A stretch of DNA of 64,000 nt from Bifidobacterium breve. Its GTDB lineage: Bacteria; Actinomycetota; Thermoleophilia; Solirubrobacterales; Solirubrobacteraceae. The notes under the pieces were generated by a model. It did no database searches. It was not told the DNA's origin and saw only the letters and a list, made by a program, of their open reading frames with translations. The position numbers were made by a program, and so were the translations under genes. Below, in pieces: positions 1 to 7,871 of this stretch. The stretch lies in contig CAMCUD010000010.1 in the NCBI GenBank assembly GCA_945878865.1, forward strand, positions 62,001 through 126,000. The letters run 5' to 3'. Within the stretch, counting starts at the first letter, position 1; every line of letters starts with the position of its first letter.

Positions 1-1
1 C

Positions 2-1990
2 GTGCGGCTCCTCGGCGGGCTCCTCGACGCCCTCGCCGAGGCCGAGCCCATCGACGAGGACGTACGGGTCGCGCTCGACGCTCCCGGCGTCGAGGTGCAG
101 ACGGTGGTCCTGCCGCGCGTCGCCGAGGAGCTCGCACGCCTGCGCACGCCGGTCGTGGTCGCGCTCGACGACGTGCACCTGCTGACCTCGCGCCCCGCCG
201 TCGCCGTCCTGCGGGTGTTCGCCGAGCACCTGCCGTCCGGCTCGACGCTCGCGCTCTTCTCACGGCGGTCGGTCGCGTTTCCCGTGGCCCGCCTGCGCGT
301 CGCACGGCGCCTGCTCGAGCTCCGGTCCGCCGACCTGGCGATGGACGAGGACGAGGCGGCCGGGCTGCTGCGCGGCCTGGGCCTCGACCTCACCCCGGAG
401 CAGGCCCGTGCGCTCTGGCGGCACACGGAGGGCTGGCCGGCCGGCCTGGTGCTCGCCGGCCGCGCGGTCGTGGCCGACGGCGACCCGGAGACGGCGATCG
501 CGCGCTTCACCGGCTCGGATCGCGCCGTCGCCGACTACCTGCGCGAGGAAGTCCTCGCGCGCCTGCCCGAGGACGACCGGGCGTTCCTGGCGCGGACGGC
601 GATCCTCGATCGCCTCGACGGCCCGGTATGCGACGCCGTGGCCGGCCGCGCGGGCTCCGCCGAACTGCTCCGTCGCCTGGCGGGGGACAACATCCTGCTC
701 GAGCCCATCCGTGCGGGCGCGACGACGTTCCGCCTGCACAGCCTCCTGCGCGAGATGCTGCTCGACCACCTCCATGAGCACGACGCGATGGACGAGCGCG
801 AGCTGCACCGGCGGGCGGCGCAGTGGTTCCTCGCCGCCGAGGACCCCGACCGCGCCGCCGAGCACGCGGTCGCGACGGGCGATCCGGCGTTCGCCGGCGA
901 CGTGCTCTGGACGCACCTGCCGCACTTCGTCACCGAAGGGCGCAACGCGATGCTCCTGCGCTGGCTCGCGGCGTTCACCCAGCGCGACATCGGCGCCTCA
1001 CCGGCGCTCGCCCTGACGGCCGCCCATGCGCAGGTCGCCCTCGGCCGCCTCGACGTCGCGGTGCGGTGGCAGCTCGTCGCCGAGGAGCTGCTGGACCGGC
1101 ACGGTGAGGACCACCAGGTCGCCAGCCTGCGGGCGGGTGCCCTGACAGTGCGCGCGGCCGCCTGCGAGCACGGCGTCGCGCAGATGGCCGCTGACGCCCG
1201 TCACGCGTACGAGATCGAACCGGCGTCGAGCTACTGGCGCGCGCCCGCGGCGATGTTCACCGGCATCGCCTGCCACCTCGCGGGCGACCGCGACCAGGCT
1301 CGCGACTGGCTCGACGAAGGCGTGCACCGGGCCGTCGCCACGCCGAACGTCGCCACACTCTGCCGGGCGCAGCTGGCGCTGCTGATCTGCGAGCAGGAGG
1401 GACCCGAGGCGGCGGTGGACCTCGTCGACGACGCGCTCGCCCTGCTCACGGACCACCGGCTCGGGGAGTACCCGACCTCCGCGCTCGTCCTCGCCGCCGC
1501 GGGTCTCGTCCACGCCGAGGTCGGCCGGCGCGAGCACGCCAAGCGCGAGCTGACCGACGCGCTTCGCCTGCTCGCGGTCCTGCGCGACACGACGCCGTGG
1601 TACGCCGCGTCGACGCGCCTCGCGCTCGCGAACGTCGCCGTCGCGCTCGCCGACCCGGAGCTCGCGCGGAGTCTCGTCACGGAGGCGTCGCGATCCGCCC
1701 GTCGGGTCCAGGGCGCCGTCGTCCTCCACGCGTGGGCCGATCTTGTCTGGTCAGCGCTGGACGAGCGAGCAGACGCCGTCCTGCACGGCTCCGCGAACCT
1801 CACGATGGCCGAGCTGCGGATCCTGCGCTTCCTGCCGACGCACATGTCGTTTCGCGAGGTCGGCCTGCGGCTGCACGTCTCGCCGAACACCGTGAAGACG
1901 CAGGCGCGCGCCATCTACCGCAAGCTCGAGGTGACGTCCCGGTCGGAGGCCGTCGCGCGAGCGCGCCAGCTCGGCCTCCTGGATCCCTGA
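2..1990 (+). CDS. LuxR-family regulator, MalT-like, 5' truncated by window edge
   Basis: This is the C-terminal part of a large ATP-dependent LuxR/MalT-type (LAL) transcription activator. The reading frame is open to the window edge, so the real start and the Walker A segment lie outside. The first visible residues lead into a Walker B-like strand, VVVALDDVH (near residue 47 of the visible part), of a STAND/AAA ATPase. A long alpha-helical, TPR-like region follows, with repeated Ala/Leu/Arg-rich helix pairs. The last 60 residues form a LuxR helix-turn-helix, with the recognition segment LHVSPNTVKTQARAIYRKL. Family knowledge says such proteins bind an inducer and ATP, oligomerise and activate nearby operons. 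The glutamate decarboxylase gene starts 83 nt downstream on the same strand and is a possible target, but no binding site is evident. Confidence 0.85.
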   Translation: MRLLGGLLDALAEAEPIDEDVRVALDAPGVEVQTVVLPRVAEELARLRTPVVVALDDVHLLTSRPAVAVLRVFAEHLPSGSTLALFSRRSVAFPVARLRVARRLLELRSADLAMDEDEAAGLLRGLGLDLTPEQARALWRHTEGWPAGLVLAGRAVVADGDPETAIARFTGSDRAVADYLREEVLARLPEDDRAFLARTAILDRLDGPVCDAVAGRAGSAELLRRLAGDNILLEPIRAGATTFRLHSLLREMLLDHLHEHDAMDERELHRRAAQWFLAAEDPDRAAEHAVATGDPAFAGDVLWTHLPHFVTEGRNAMLLRWLAAFTQRDIGASPALALTAAHAQVALGRLDVAVRWQLVAEELLDRHGEDHQVASLRAGALTVRAAACEHGVAQMAADARHAYEIEPASSYWRAPAAMFTGIACHLAGDRDQARDWLDEGVHRAVATPNVATLCRAQLALLICEQEGPEAAVDLVDDALALLTDHRLGEYPTSALVLAAAGLVHAEVGRREHAKRELTDALRLLAVLRDTTPWYAASTRLALANVAVALADPELARSLVTEASRSARRVQGAVVLHAWADLVWSALDERADAVLHGSANLTMAELRILRFLPTHMSFREVGLRLHVSPNTVKTQARAIYRKLEVTSRSEAVARARQLGLLDP

Positions 1991-2073
1991 GGTCCGTCTC
2001 ACCCCTTCTGCATGATGGCGGCGTCACGGACCGTCCGTAGCGTCGCACCGGTACCCCCAGGAGGCCTCCCTTC

Positions 2074-3465
2074 ATGCCACTCGAGCATCCCTCGGCGCCG
2101 GCTGCGCCGACCCACGACATCGTCCCGGCCCCGGTCTTCAGCCGGGATGTCCTCTCGATTCCGCGCCATGAGCTTCCGCAGGAGGAGCTCGATCCGGACG
2201 TCGCCTTCCAGCTCGTGCACGACGAGCTCATGCTCGACGGCAACGCGCGGCTGAATCTCGCCACGTTCGTCACGACGATCATGGAGCCGCAGGCCGAGAA
2301 GCTCATGGCCGAGTGCTTCGACAAGAACATGATCGACAAGGACGAGTATCCGCAGACGGCGGCGCTCGAGTCGCGGTGCGTCAACATCCTCAGCCGGCTG
2401 TGGAACGCGCCGGACGGCGGCCGGCCCACGGGATGCTCGACGACGGGGTCCAGCGAAGCGGCGATGCTCGGCGGCCTGGCGCTCAAGCGCCGCTGGGCGG
2501 CGCGGCAGAAGGCGGCGGGCAAGCCGACCGACAAGCCGAACATCGTCATGGGCATCAACGTCCAGGTCTGCTGGGAGAAGTTCGCCAACTACTGGGACGT
2601 CGAGATGCGCCTCGTCCCGATGGAGGGCGACACGTTCAACCTGACGGCGGACCGCGCGGTCGAGCGGTGCGACGAGAACACGATCGGCGTGGTCGCGATC
2701 CTCGGTTCGACGTTCGACGGCTCGTACGAGCCCGTCGCGGAGATCTGCCAGGCGCTCGACGACCTCGAGCGGCGCACGGGCATCGACGTCCCGGTCCACG
2801 TCGACGGCGCGTCGGGCGCGTTCGTCGCGCCGTTCATCGATCCGGACCTCGAATGGGACTTCCGGCTCCCGCGCGTGCAGTCGATCAACGCGTCGGGCCA
2901 CAAGTACGGGCTGGTCTACCCGGGTGTCGGCTGGGCGGTCTGGCGCGACGCCGACGCGCTGCCCGAGGACCTCATCATGTGGGTCAACTACCTGGGCGAC
3001 GAGATGCCGACGTTCGCGCTGAACTTCTCGCGCCCGGGCGCCCAGGTCGTCGCGCAGTACTACAACTTCCTGCGCCTCGGCTTCGACGGCTACAGGAAGG
3101 TCCACGCGTACTCACGCGAGGTGGCGACGTGGATCTCCGCCGAGATCGAGAAGCTCGGGCCGTTCAAGCTGCTGACCCGCGGCGACGAGCTGCCGGTCTT
3201 CGCGTTCACGACCGCGGACCACGTCAAGAACTTCAACGTCTTCGACGTGTCGAACTCGCTGCGTGAGCGCGGCTGGCTCGTTCCGGCCTACACGTTCCCG
3301 GACAACCGCACCGATCTCGCCGCGCTGCGGGTGGTCGTGCGCCAGGGCATGAGCATGGACCTGGCGCACCTGCTCATCGAGGACATGAAGCGGCAGCTCG
3401 CGATCCTCGAGAAGCAGCCCGCCCCGGTGCAGAACGAAGACACCGCGGCGGGCTTCCACCACTAG
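2074..3465 (+). CDS. gadB: Glutamate decarboxylase (PLP-dependent)
   Basis: A 463-residue protein of the GadA/GadB family, which decarboxylates L-glutamate to GABA and consumes a cytoplasmic proton. Length matches the family (about 450-470). Visible landmarks are the N-terminal segment DGNARLNLATFV, the substrate/PLP region GCSTTGSSEAAMLGGLA, the acidic cofactor motif HVDGASGAFVAPF and the Schiff-base lysine in SINASGHKYGL (Lys277). The ATG is preceded by AGGAGG at 2059-2064 with a 9-nt spacer, which fixes the start. No glutamate/GABA antiporter (gadC) lies in the window, so a role in acid resistance is unproven; GABA metabolism is an alternative. A LuxR/MalT-type regulator is directly upstream. 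Confidence 0.95.
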   Translation: MPLEHPSAPAAPTHDIVPAPVFSRDVLSIPRHELPQEELDPDVAFQLVHDELMLDGNARLNLATFVTTIMEPQAEKLMAECFDKNMIDKDEYPQTAALESRCVNILSRLWNAPDGGRPTGCSTTGSSEAAMLGGLALKRRWAARQKAAGKPTDKPNIVMGINVQVCWEKFANYWDVEMRLVPMEGDTFNLTADRAVERCDENTIGVVAILGSTFDGSYEPVAEICQALDDLERRTGIDVPVHVDGASGAFVAPFIDPDLEWDFRLPRVQSINASGHKYGLVYPGVGWAVWRDADALPEDLIMWVNYLGDEMPTFALNFSRPGAQVVAQYYNFLRLGFDGYRKVHAYSREVATWISAEIEKLGPFKLLTRGDELPVFAFTTADHVKNFNVFDVSNSLRERGWLVPAYTFPDNRTDLAALRVVVRQGMSMDLAHLLIEDMKRQLAILEKQPAPVQNEDTAAGFHH

Positions 3466-3481
3466 ACGGACATCCGCCGGT

Positions 3482-3772
3482 TCAGCCGCCCAGGATCTTG
3501 GCCTTCTGGGCGGCGAACTCCTCCTCGGTGAGGATGCCCTGGTCCTTCAGCTGGGCCAGCTCCTTGAGCTGGTCGACCATCGACGCCTGGGGCGCGGCGG
3601 GCGCCGGCGCGGGCGCGTACTGCTCCGGCGGCGGGGCGTACTGCTGCGGCTGCTGCTGGGCCTCCTGCTGGGCCCACCTGTTCGCCTGACGGCGCGAGAC
3701 GTTGTTGCTGACGTGCGTCGCGGTCCCTGCGATGACGGCGGTGCGGGCGACACCGCGGATCAGTCCTGGCAT
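3482..3772 (-). CDS. Small SHOCT-domain protein
   Basis: A 96-residue protein. The N-terminus (about residues 1-30) is Ala/Val/Thr-rich and may be a short membrane-associated helix. Residues 31-62 are Gln/Pro/Ala-rich low complexity. The C-terminus, about residues 64-96, is a SHOCT (short C-terminal) domain with the typical core LKDQGILTEEEFAAQKAKIL. SHOCT domains occur in membrane-associated and oligomerising proteins, and no enzymatic function is known. AGGAG lies 9 nt before the ATG. It is encoded 34 nt downstream of the DUF6325-type gene on the same strand, so the two are probably co-transcribed. It converges on gadB with a 16-nt gap. Confidence 0.85.
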   Translation of the reverse strand: MPGLIRGVARTAVIAGTATHVSNNVSRRQANRWAQQEAQQQPQQYAPPPEQYAPAPAPAAPQASMVDQLKELAQLKDQGILTEEEFAAQKAKILGG

Positions 3773-3806
3773 GTTCGAATGCTCCTGAGGTTCGTGGGGA
3801 AGAGGA

Positions 3807-4235
3807 CTAGGCGGTCTGCTCGAGCGCTTCCAGCGCGGCGGCGATCTCCTGCACGGGGATGCGTCCGGTCGCGACCAGCTGCGCGCCGTTCCTGCGCAGG
3901 GCGCTGGCGAACGGCGCGGCCCAGCGGTTCTCCCAGATGAGGACGGCGGCGCTCGTCCCCGGTTCCAGGGCGCCGCCGGCCTCCGCGACGTCCTCGTCGC
4001 CGATCAGGCCGGACGAGGCGCCCTCGAAGATGGCCAGGGTCTCGCCCAGCTCGTTGATCTCGAGCACGGCGACGTTGCCCGCCTCGTCCTTGGTGATGAA
4101 CGCGACGTCGAGGATGCGGATGATGCCGTTGTCGACGAGGTCGATGAGATGGGGCAGGGCCTCGCCGTTGGGCTGCTTGCCCGGCCATTCGACGATGACG
4201 TAATCGATCGGCCCGATCTCGTCCAGTTCGGTCAC
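3807..4235 (-). CDS. DUF6325/DUF1269-like cytoplasmic protein
   Basis: A 142-residue acidic protein without signal or membrane segments. It resembles the DUF6325 (DUF1269-like) family of actinobacterial proteins: an opening IGPIDYVIVEWPG, a central VAFITKDEAGNVAVLEI, and a Gly-rich GEDEDV-like loop where longer relatives carry membrane helices. The function is unknown. Such proteins are often encoded beside SHOCT proteins, as here. The GTG start is supported by AAGGAGGAG just upstream on the minus strand. The divergent AI-2E transporter gene begins about 96 nt away, so the two share one promoter region. Confidence 0.75.
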   Translation of the reverse strand: MTELDEIGPIDYVIVEWPGKQPNGEALPHLIDLVDNGIIRILDVAFITKDEAGNVAVLEINELGETLAIFEGASSGLIGDEDVAEAGGALEPGTSAAVLIWENRWAAPFASALRRNGAQLVATGRIPVQEIAAALEALEQTA

Positions 4236-4331
4236 GGCTCCTCCTTCACGGGGTTGGGGTCACTGCGGGGAAGGTACTCCGACGACGTTCCCGGCGAGGC
4301 GGCCGGCCTGCATCATCCGGTTGGGGTGAGG

Positions 4332-5480
4332 ATGTCCGCCGGTCCGGCCGTCAGGCTCCCGGCCATGGCTGCGCCGGAACCAGAGGTCGTCGAGGTCGAC
4401 GTCGGGCTCGCGGGCTCGTTCTCGCCCCCGACATGGCTGCGCGACCTGGGCCTGCTCAGCTGGCTCGTCGTCGGCATCGGCATCGTCGGAGTCGGGGCGA
4501 TCTGGGTGCTGGGAGAGACCTCGACGATCGTCGTTCCGGTCATCCTCGGCGTGATCATCGGCGCGGTCGCCGGCCCGCTCGTCGGCTGGCTGGAGCGCCA
4601 CCGCGTCCCACGTCCCGCCGGGGCCGCCCTGGTCCTCGTCGGCGTGATCGTGCTCGGCATCGTGATCGTGCTGCTCGTGCTCGGCGGCCTGGACTCCGAG
4701 GCGTCGTCGGTCTCGGCGGCGATGCAGGACGCCACCACGCAGATCGACGACTGGCTGCGCAAGCTCGGCATCTCCAACACCGAGATCAAGTCCGACCTGG
4801 AGAAGGCGATCCCGAAGGCCGGCACCGCGCTGCTGTCCGGGGTGACGGGGGCGATCGCCGGGCTGAGCTCGGTGGTCGCCATGGTCACGTTCGCGGCGTT
4901 CGCGACGTTCTTCATCCTCAAGGACGGGCCGTCGATGCGCGCCTGGGCCGACCGCCACATGGGCGTGCCGCTGCCCGTGGCGCAGATCATCTCGGGGGAC
5001 ACGCTGAAGGCGCTGCGCGCGTACTTCCTCGGCGTGACGATCGTGGCGCTCTTCAACGCCGTCGTCATCGGCGGGGGCGCGCTGATCCTCGGCGTGCCGC
5101 TGGCCGGGACCATCGCGGTGGTGACGTTCGTCGGGGCGTACGTGCCGTTCCTGGGCGCGTGGGTCGCCGGCTTCTTCGCCGTCGCACTCGCGATCGCGGG
5201 CACCGACACGCAGACGGCGGCGGCGATGGCCGTCATCGCGCTGCTCGCCAACGGCCTGCTCCAGCAGATCGTCCAGCCGATCGCGTTCGGCGCGACGCTG
5301 GCGCTCAATCCGCTCGTCGTCCTCGTGGTGACGATCGCCGGTGGAGGGCTCTTCGGCATGGTCGGGCTCGTGCTCGCGGCGCCGCTGACGTCGGCGGTCG
5401 TGAACATCACGAAGGACCTTCAGGTCGCGCGCGCCGCGGAGCCGGGCAGCCCGCCGCCAGAGGGCGCAGCACCCGCCTGA
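4332..5480 (+). CDS. AI-2E family (PerM-like) transporter
   Basis: A 382-residue polytopic membrane protein of the AI-2E/PerM transporter family. About eight hydrophobic segments are visible: two near the N-terminus (LLSWLVVGIGIVGVGAIWVL and a following VIVLGIVIVLLVLGG), a soluble loop with predicted helices around residues 115-160, then the characteristic C-terminal block with FATFFILKDG, YVPFLGAWVAGFFAVA and NPLVVLVVTIAGGGLFGM. Members export varied small molecules or act in Na+/H+ antiport; the substrate here cannot be told. The open frame extends to 4149, but upstream residues are not transporter-like. ATG 4332 or ATG 4365 are the best starts. The GAP-family gene follows after one nucleotide, suggesting an operon. 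Confidence 0.85.
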   Translation: MSAGPAVRLPAMAAPEPEVVEVDVGLAGSFSPPTWLRDLGLLSWLVVGIGIVGVGAIWVLGETSTIVVPVILGVIIGAVAGPLVGWLERHRVPRPAGAALVLVGVIVLGIVIVLLVLGGLDSEASSVSAAMQDATTQIDDWLRKLGISNTEIKSDLEKAIPKAGTALLSGVTGAIAGLSSVVAMVTFAAFATFFILKDGPSMRAWADRHMGVPLPVAQIISGDTLKALRAYFLGVTIVALFNAVVIGGGALILGVPLAGTIAVVTFVGAYVPFLGAWVAGFFAVALAIAGTDTQTAAAMAVIALLANGLLQQIVQPIAFGATLALNPLVVLVVTIAGGGLFGMVGLVLAAPLTSAVVNITKDLQVARAAEPGSPPPEGAAPA

Positions 5481-5481
5481 C

Positions 5482-6150
5482 GTGCCGCCCGAGGTCATCG
5501 TCCTCGGCGTGATCTGCGCCGTCCGGCCGACGGGTGCGGCCGCGATCTACGCGCTCCTGTGCTCGGCCCAGCCGCGTCGCTCGCTGCTCGTGTGGCTCAT
5601 CGCCGGGTTCGTGTTCAGCGCGACCGTCGGGCTGGTCATCGTCAGCCTGCTCCACGACGTGCGTGGGTTCGAACGCACGACGACGCGCAGCTATGTCATC
5701 GACATGCTCATCGGCTCGGCTGCGCTGGGCTTCGCAGCCGGCGTCGCGAGCGGCCGCATGACGTGGCGCACGCCGGTCGCCGAGCAGGGACCGTCGCCGT
5801 GGATCGAGCGCCTGCGCGACCCGTCGCTGAAGATCCTGGTCGGCGCGGGCGTGGCGACCCACCTTCCGGGTCTGCTGTACCTCGCGGCGCTCAACGCCAT
5901 CCTCGGCGGCCAGCCCAGCGCGCTTCAGGGTGCCCTGCAGGTGCTCATCTTCAACGCGCTGTGGTACTCGACGGGCGTCGCGGCGCTCGCGGCGTTCATC
6001 CTGCGCCCGGACGCCACGCGGGAGGCGATCGACACCGCGCGCACGTGGCTGCGCGAGCACGAGCGCGGGGTGGTCCTCGTGGCGTTCTTCGCGACCGGGG
6101 CGTACTTCTTCGTCGCCGGAGCAGCCGGGCTCACGGGCGTGAGGGGATGA
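5482..6150 (+). CDS. GAP/Sap-like integral membrane protein
   Basis: A 222-residue protein with about six transmembrane segments, resembling the actinobacterial GAP family (Sap, sulfolipid/glycopeptidolipid addressing proteins). Helices are visible at about residues 5-25, 34-56, 70-88, 115-135, 150-172 and 195-215. The conserved-looking segment LVGAGVATHLPGLLYLAALNAI is typical of the family. Mycobacterial members assist transport of surface glycolipids; the substrate here is unknown. It starts with GTG one nucleotide after the AI-2E transporter stop, so it is likely translationally coupled. The 3' end overlaps the end of the convergent DUF2254 gene by 20 nt. Confidence 0.75.
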   Translation: MPPEVIVLGVICAVRPTGAAAIYALLCSAQPRRSLLVWLIAGFVFSATVGLVIVSLLHDVRGFERTTTRSYVIDMLIGSAALGFAAGVASGRMTWRTPVAEQGPSPWIERLRDPSLKILVGAGVATHLPGLLYLAALNAILGGQPSALQGALQVLIFNALWYSTGVAALAAFILRPDATREAIDTARTWLREHERGVVLVAFFATGAYFFVAGAAGLTGVRG

Positions 6151-7399
6151 CCCGCGCGGCCGATGCGCCCGCGCCGCCGATCCCCTGACGGTCGGGGCAG
6201 CCAGCGAACCGGCGGAGCACCGGGTCGGCGAACCCGCGCCGGACGCTGGACGACAGCTCGGCGAGTTCGACGTCCAGGGCGGCGCGATGCTCGGGTCGCA
6301 CGGTGCGCCGCAGCTCCTCGAGCAGCGCGCGCAGCCGCCGGGTGACCTGCGGGGACGACTCGCCGTACTCCCTGATCTCCGTGAGCGCCAGCGCGAGGAG
6401 ATCCGGCCACGTCAGGGTGGGCATCTCGACCCGGGGCGTCCCGTCGTCGTCGCCCACGATCCACGCGCCAGGGAGCGGCTCGGCCCCGAGGGCGTCGAGG
6501 ACCTCCTCGATGCGGTCGAGCACGCGCACCGCGGCGGACGGCGCCAAGGCGGCAGGTGACAGCGCGCCGATGGCGAGGTCGGCGAGCGTGCGCAGGGCGG
6601 CCGCCGGGTCGTCGGCGACCGAGCGCCGTGCCGCGACCTGGATCGTGCCGCGGAGCGCGAGGAGCTGCAGGTCGTGCCGGCTCCCGTAGATCTCCACGAG
6701 CGTGTCGCCGGGGTCGACGGGATCACCGACGGCATGGGGGATGACGACCCGGCAGTCCAGGTGCGCGGCGACGCGCGCGAGGCGGACGGCATCGACGCTG
6801 CGTACGACGCCGCGCCGCGGGCTGGCCAGCGTCTGCGACGGGGGATCGCGACGCGGCAGGACCGCGCCGTCCGGACGCGGCACCGTCGCCCTCCGGCGGA
6901 TGCCGTCCACCGCGGCGGCGGCCACCGCGGCCGCGATGTCGTCGGCCTCGATCCTGCGCGTCGCCCGATCGACGGACGCTACGGCGAGGACGAGGCAGGC
7001 CGCCACCGCCACCGCCACGATGATGAGCCCGGCGTGCGCCTCGAGCGACTGCGAGGGCGCGAGCAGGAGCGCGACGCCGAGCACGGTGGTCGCCGTGCAC
7101 AGGCCGAACGCCCACGCAGGCAACGGGCCGCTCGCCCCATCGACGGCCGGCCCCGGGCGGCGGCGCTCGGCGGTGACCTGCAGCACGGCGAGGAGCGCGG
7201 CGGTCAGTCCCGCGATGAGCGTCAGCGCCACGAGCGCGCCGGGCGTCACGCCGGCGTCGCGGCCCCAGGCGGGGGCGGGATGGCCGGCCGTGGCGCCGTG
7301 AAGCGCCCCGGCGAGGGCGGCTCCGGTCGCGAGTGCGCCGCTCGTGACGACCCAGAGCGGGAGTCGACGCGCCGTCGGGGATGTGGGAGTGCGGCCCAC
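6131..7399 (-). CDS. DUF2254-type predicted membrane protein
   Basis: A 422-residue protein. Its N-terminal third has four hydrophobic helices (about 14-34, 50-72, 92-115 and 122-145), as in the DUF2254 family of predicted membrane proteins. The rest is soluble: a segment with RATRRIEADDIAAAV, then a putative ligand/sensor region with VIPHAVGDPVDPGDTLVEIYG, and an Arg/Leu-rich helical C-terminus. No enzymatic motif was recognised and the function is unknown. It is followed on the same strand by a small membrane protein gene 9 nt upstream, so the two probably form a two-gene unit. Confidence 0.75.
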   Translation of the reverse strand: MGRTPTSPTARRLPLWVVTSGALATGAALAGALHGATAGHPAPAWGRDAGVTPGALVALTLIAGLTAALLAVLQVTAERRRPGPAVDGASGPLPAWAFGLCTATTVLGVALLLAPSQSLEAHAGLIIVAVAVAACLVLAVASVDRATRRIEADDIAAAVAAAAVDGIRRRATVPRPDGAVLPRRDPPSQTLASPRRGVVRSVDAVRLARVAAHLDCRVVIPHAVGDPVDPGDTLVEIYGSRHDLQLLALRGTIQVAARRSVADDPAAALRTLADLAIGALSPAALAPSAAVRVLDRIEEVLDALGAEPLPGAWIVGDDDGTPRVEMPTLTWPDLLALALTEIREYGESSPQVTRRLRALLEELRRTVRPEHRAALDVELAELSSSVRRGFADPVLRRFAGCPDRQGIGGAGASAARVIPSRP

Positions 7400-7408
7400 C
7401 GGCTCGGG

Positions 7409-7744
7409 TCAGCGCAGGCGCCGCAGCCCGCCCCAGGTCAGCAGGTCGAGGATCAGGCCGAGCGCGACGAAGGCCCACTCGGCGCCGTGCACGCCGTCCG
7501 AGCCGATCGACCACATCATCGCGTAGGCGCCTGTGGCCCACGGAAGCACGAAGAACCCGATCGCGGGCACGATCCAGCTGTCGTAGGCGTCCGCGAGCAG
7601 GTCACTGAAGATCCAGAAGCCCAGGATGCAGATCCGGGGCCAGAAGAGGCCGAACGCGACGAGCACCCAGACCAGTCCCTGACCGATGGAGAGGTCGTCG
7701 CTGCCACGGCCGAAGTCGCGAGGAGAGGACGAAGAGGAGGACAT
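7409..7744 (-). CDS. Small polytopic membrane protein
   Basis: A 111-residue protein with a Ser-rich N-terminus (MSSSSSSPRDFG) and about three transmembrane segments: GLVWVLVAFGLFWPRICILGF, SWIVPAIGFFVLPWATGAYAM and the C-terminal AFVALGLILDLLTWGGLRRL. The frame is open further upstream, but that extension is Arg/Pro-rich and overlaps the divergent fprA gene, so ATG 7744 is preferred. The family was not recognised. It is probably co-transcribed with the downstream DUF2254 gene. Confidence 0.65.
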   Translation of the reverse strand: MSSSSSSPRDFGRGSDDLSIGQGLVWVLVAFGLFWPRICILGFWIFSDLLADAYDSWIVPAIGFFVLPWATGAYAMMWSIGSDGVHGAEWAFVALGLILDLLTWGGLRRLR

Positions 7745-7776
7745 GCGCCGATCCTCTGCCAGCCCGGACCGGCCGT

Positions 7777-7797
7777 CGTCATCCCAACGGGGTGACG
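7777..7797. promoter_or_regulatory. Near-perfect 9-bp inverted repeat between divergent genes
   Basis: CGTCATCCC at 7777-7785 and GGGGTGACG at 7789-7797 form an inverted repeat matching at 8 of 9 positions around a 3-nt spacer. It lies between the start of the minus-strand small membrane protein gene (7744) and the start of fprA (7872). That position is compatible with an operator controlling one or both. This is inference from position and symmetry only. Confidence 0.35.
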
Positions 7798-7871
7798 GTC
7801 CAGGACGCGCCCGCGGGCGCGTGGTCACTATGGTCGAGGGTTCGGAGACGAATCCCCCCGGAGTTGACCGC

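Noticed and set aside
4149-4331. A longer N-terminus of the AI-2E transporter starting at 4149
   Set aside because: These 61 codons overlap the divergent DUF6325-type gene, which has its own ribosome-binding site, and encode no transporter-like sequence.
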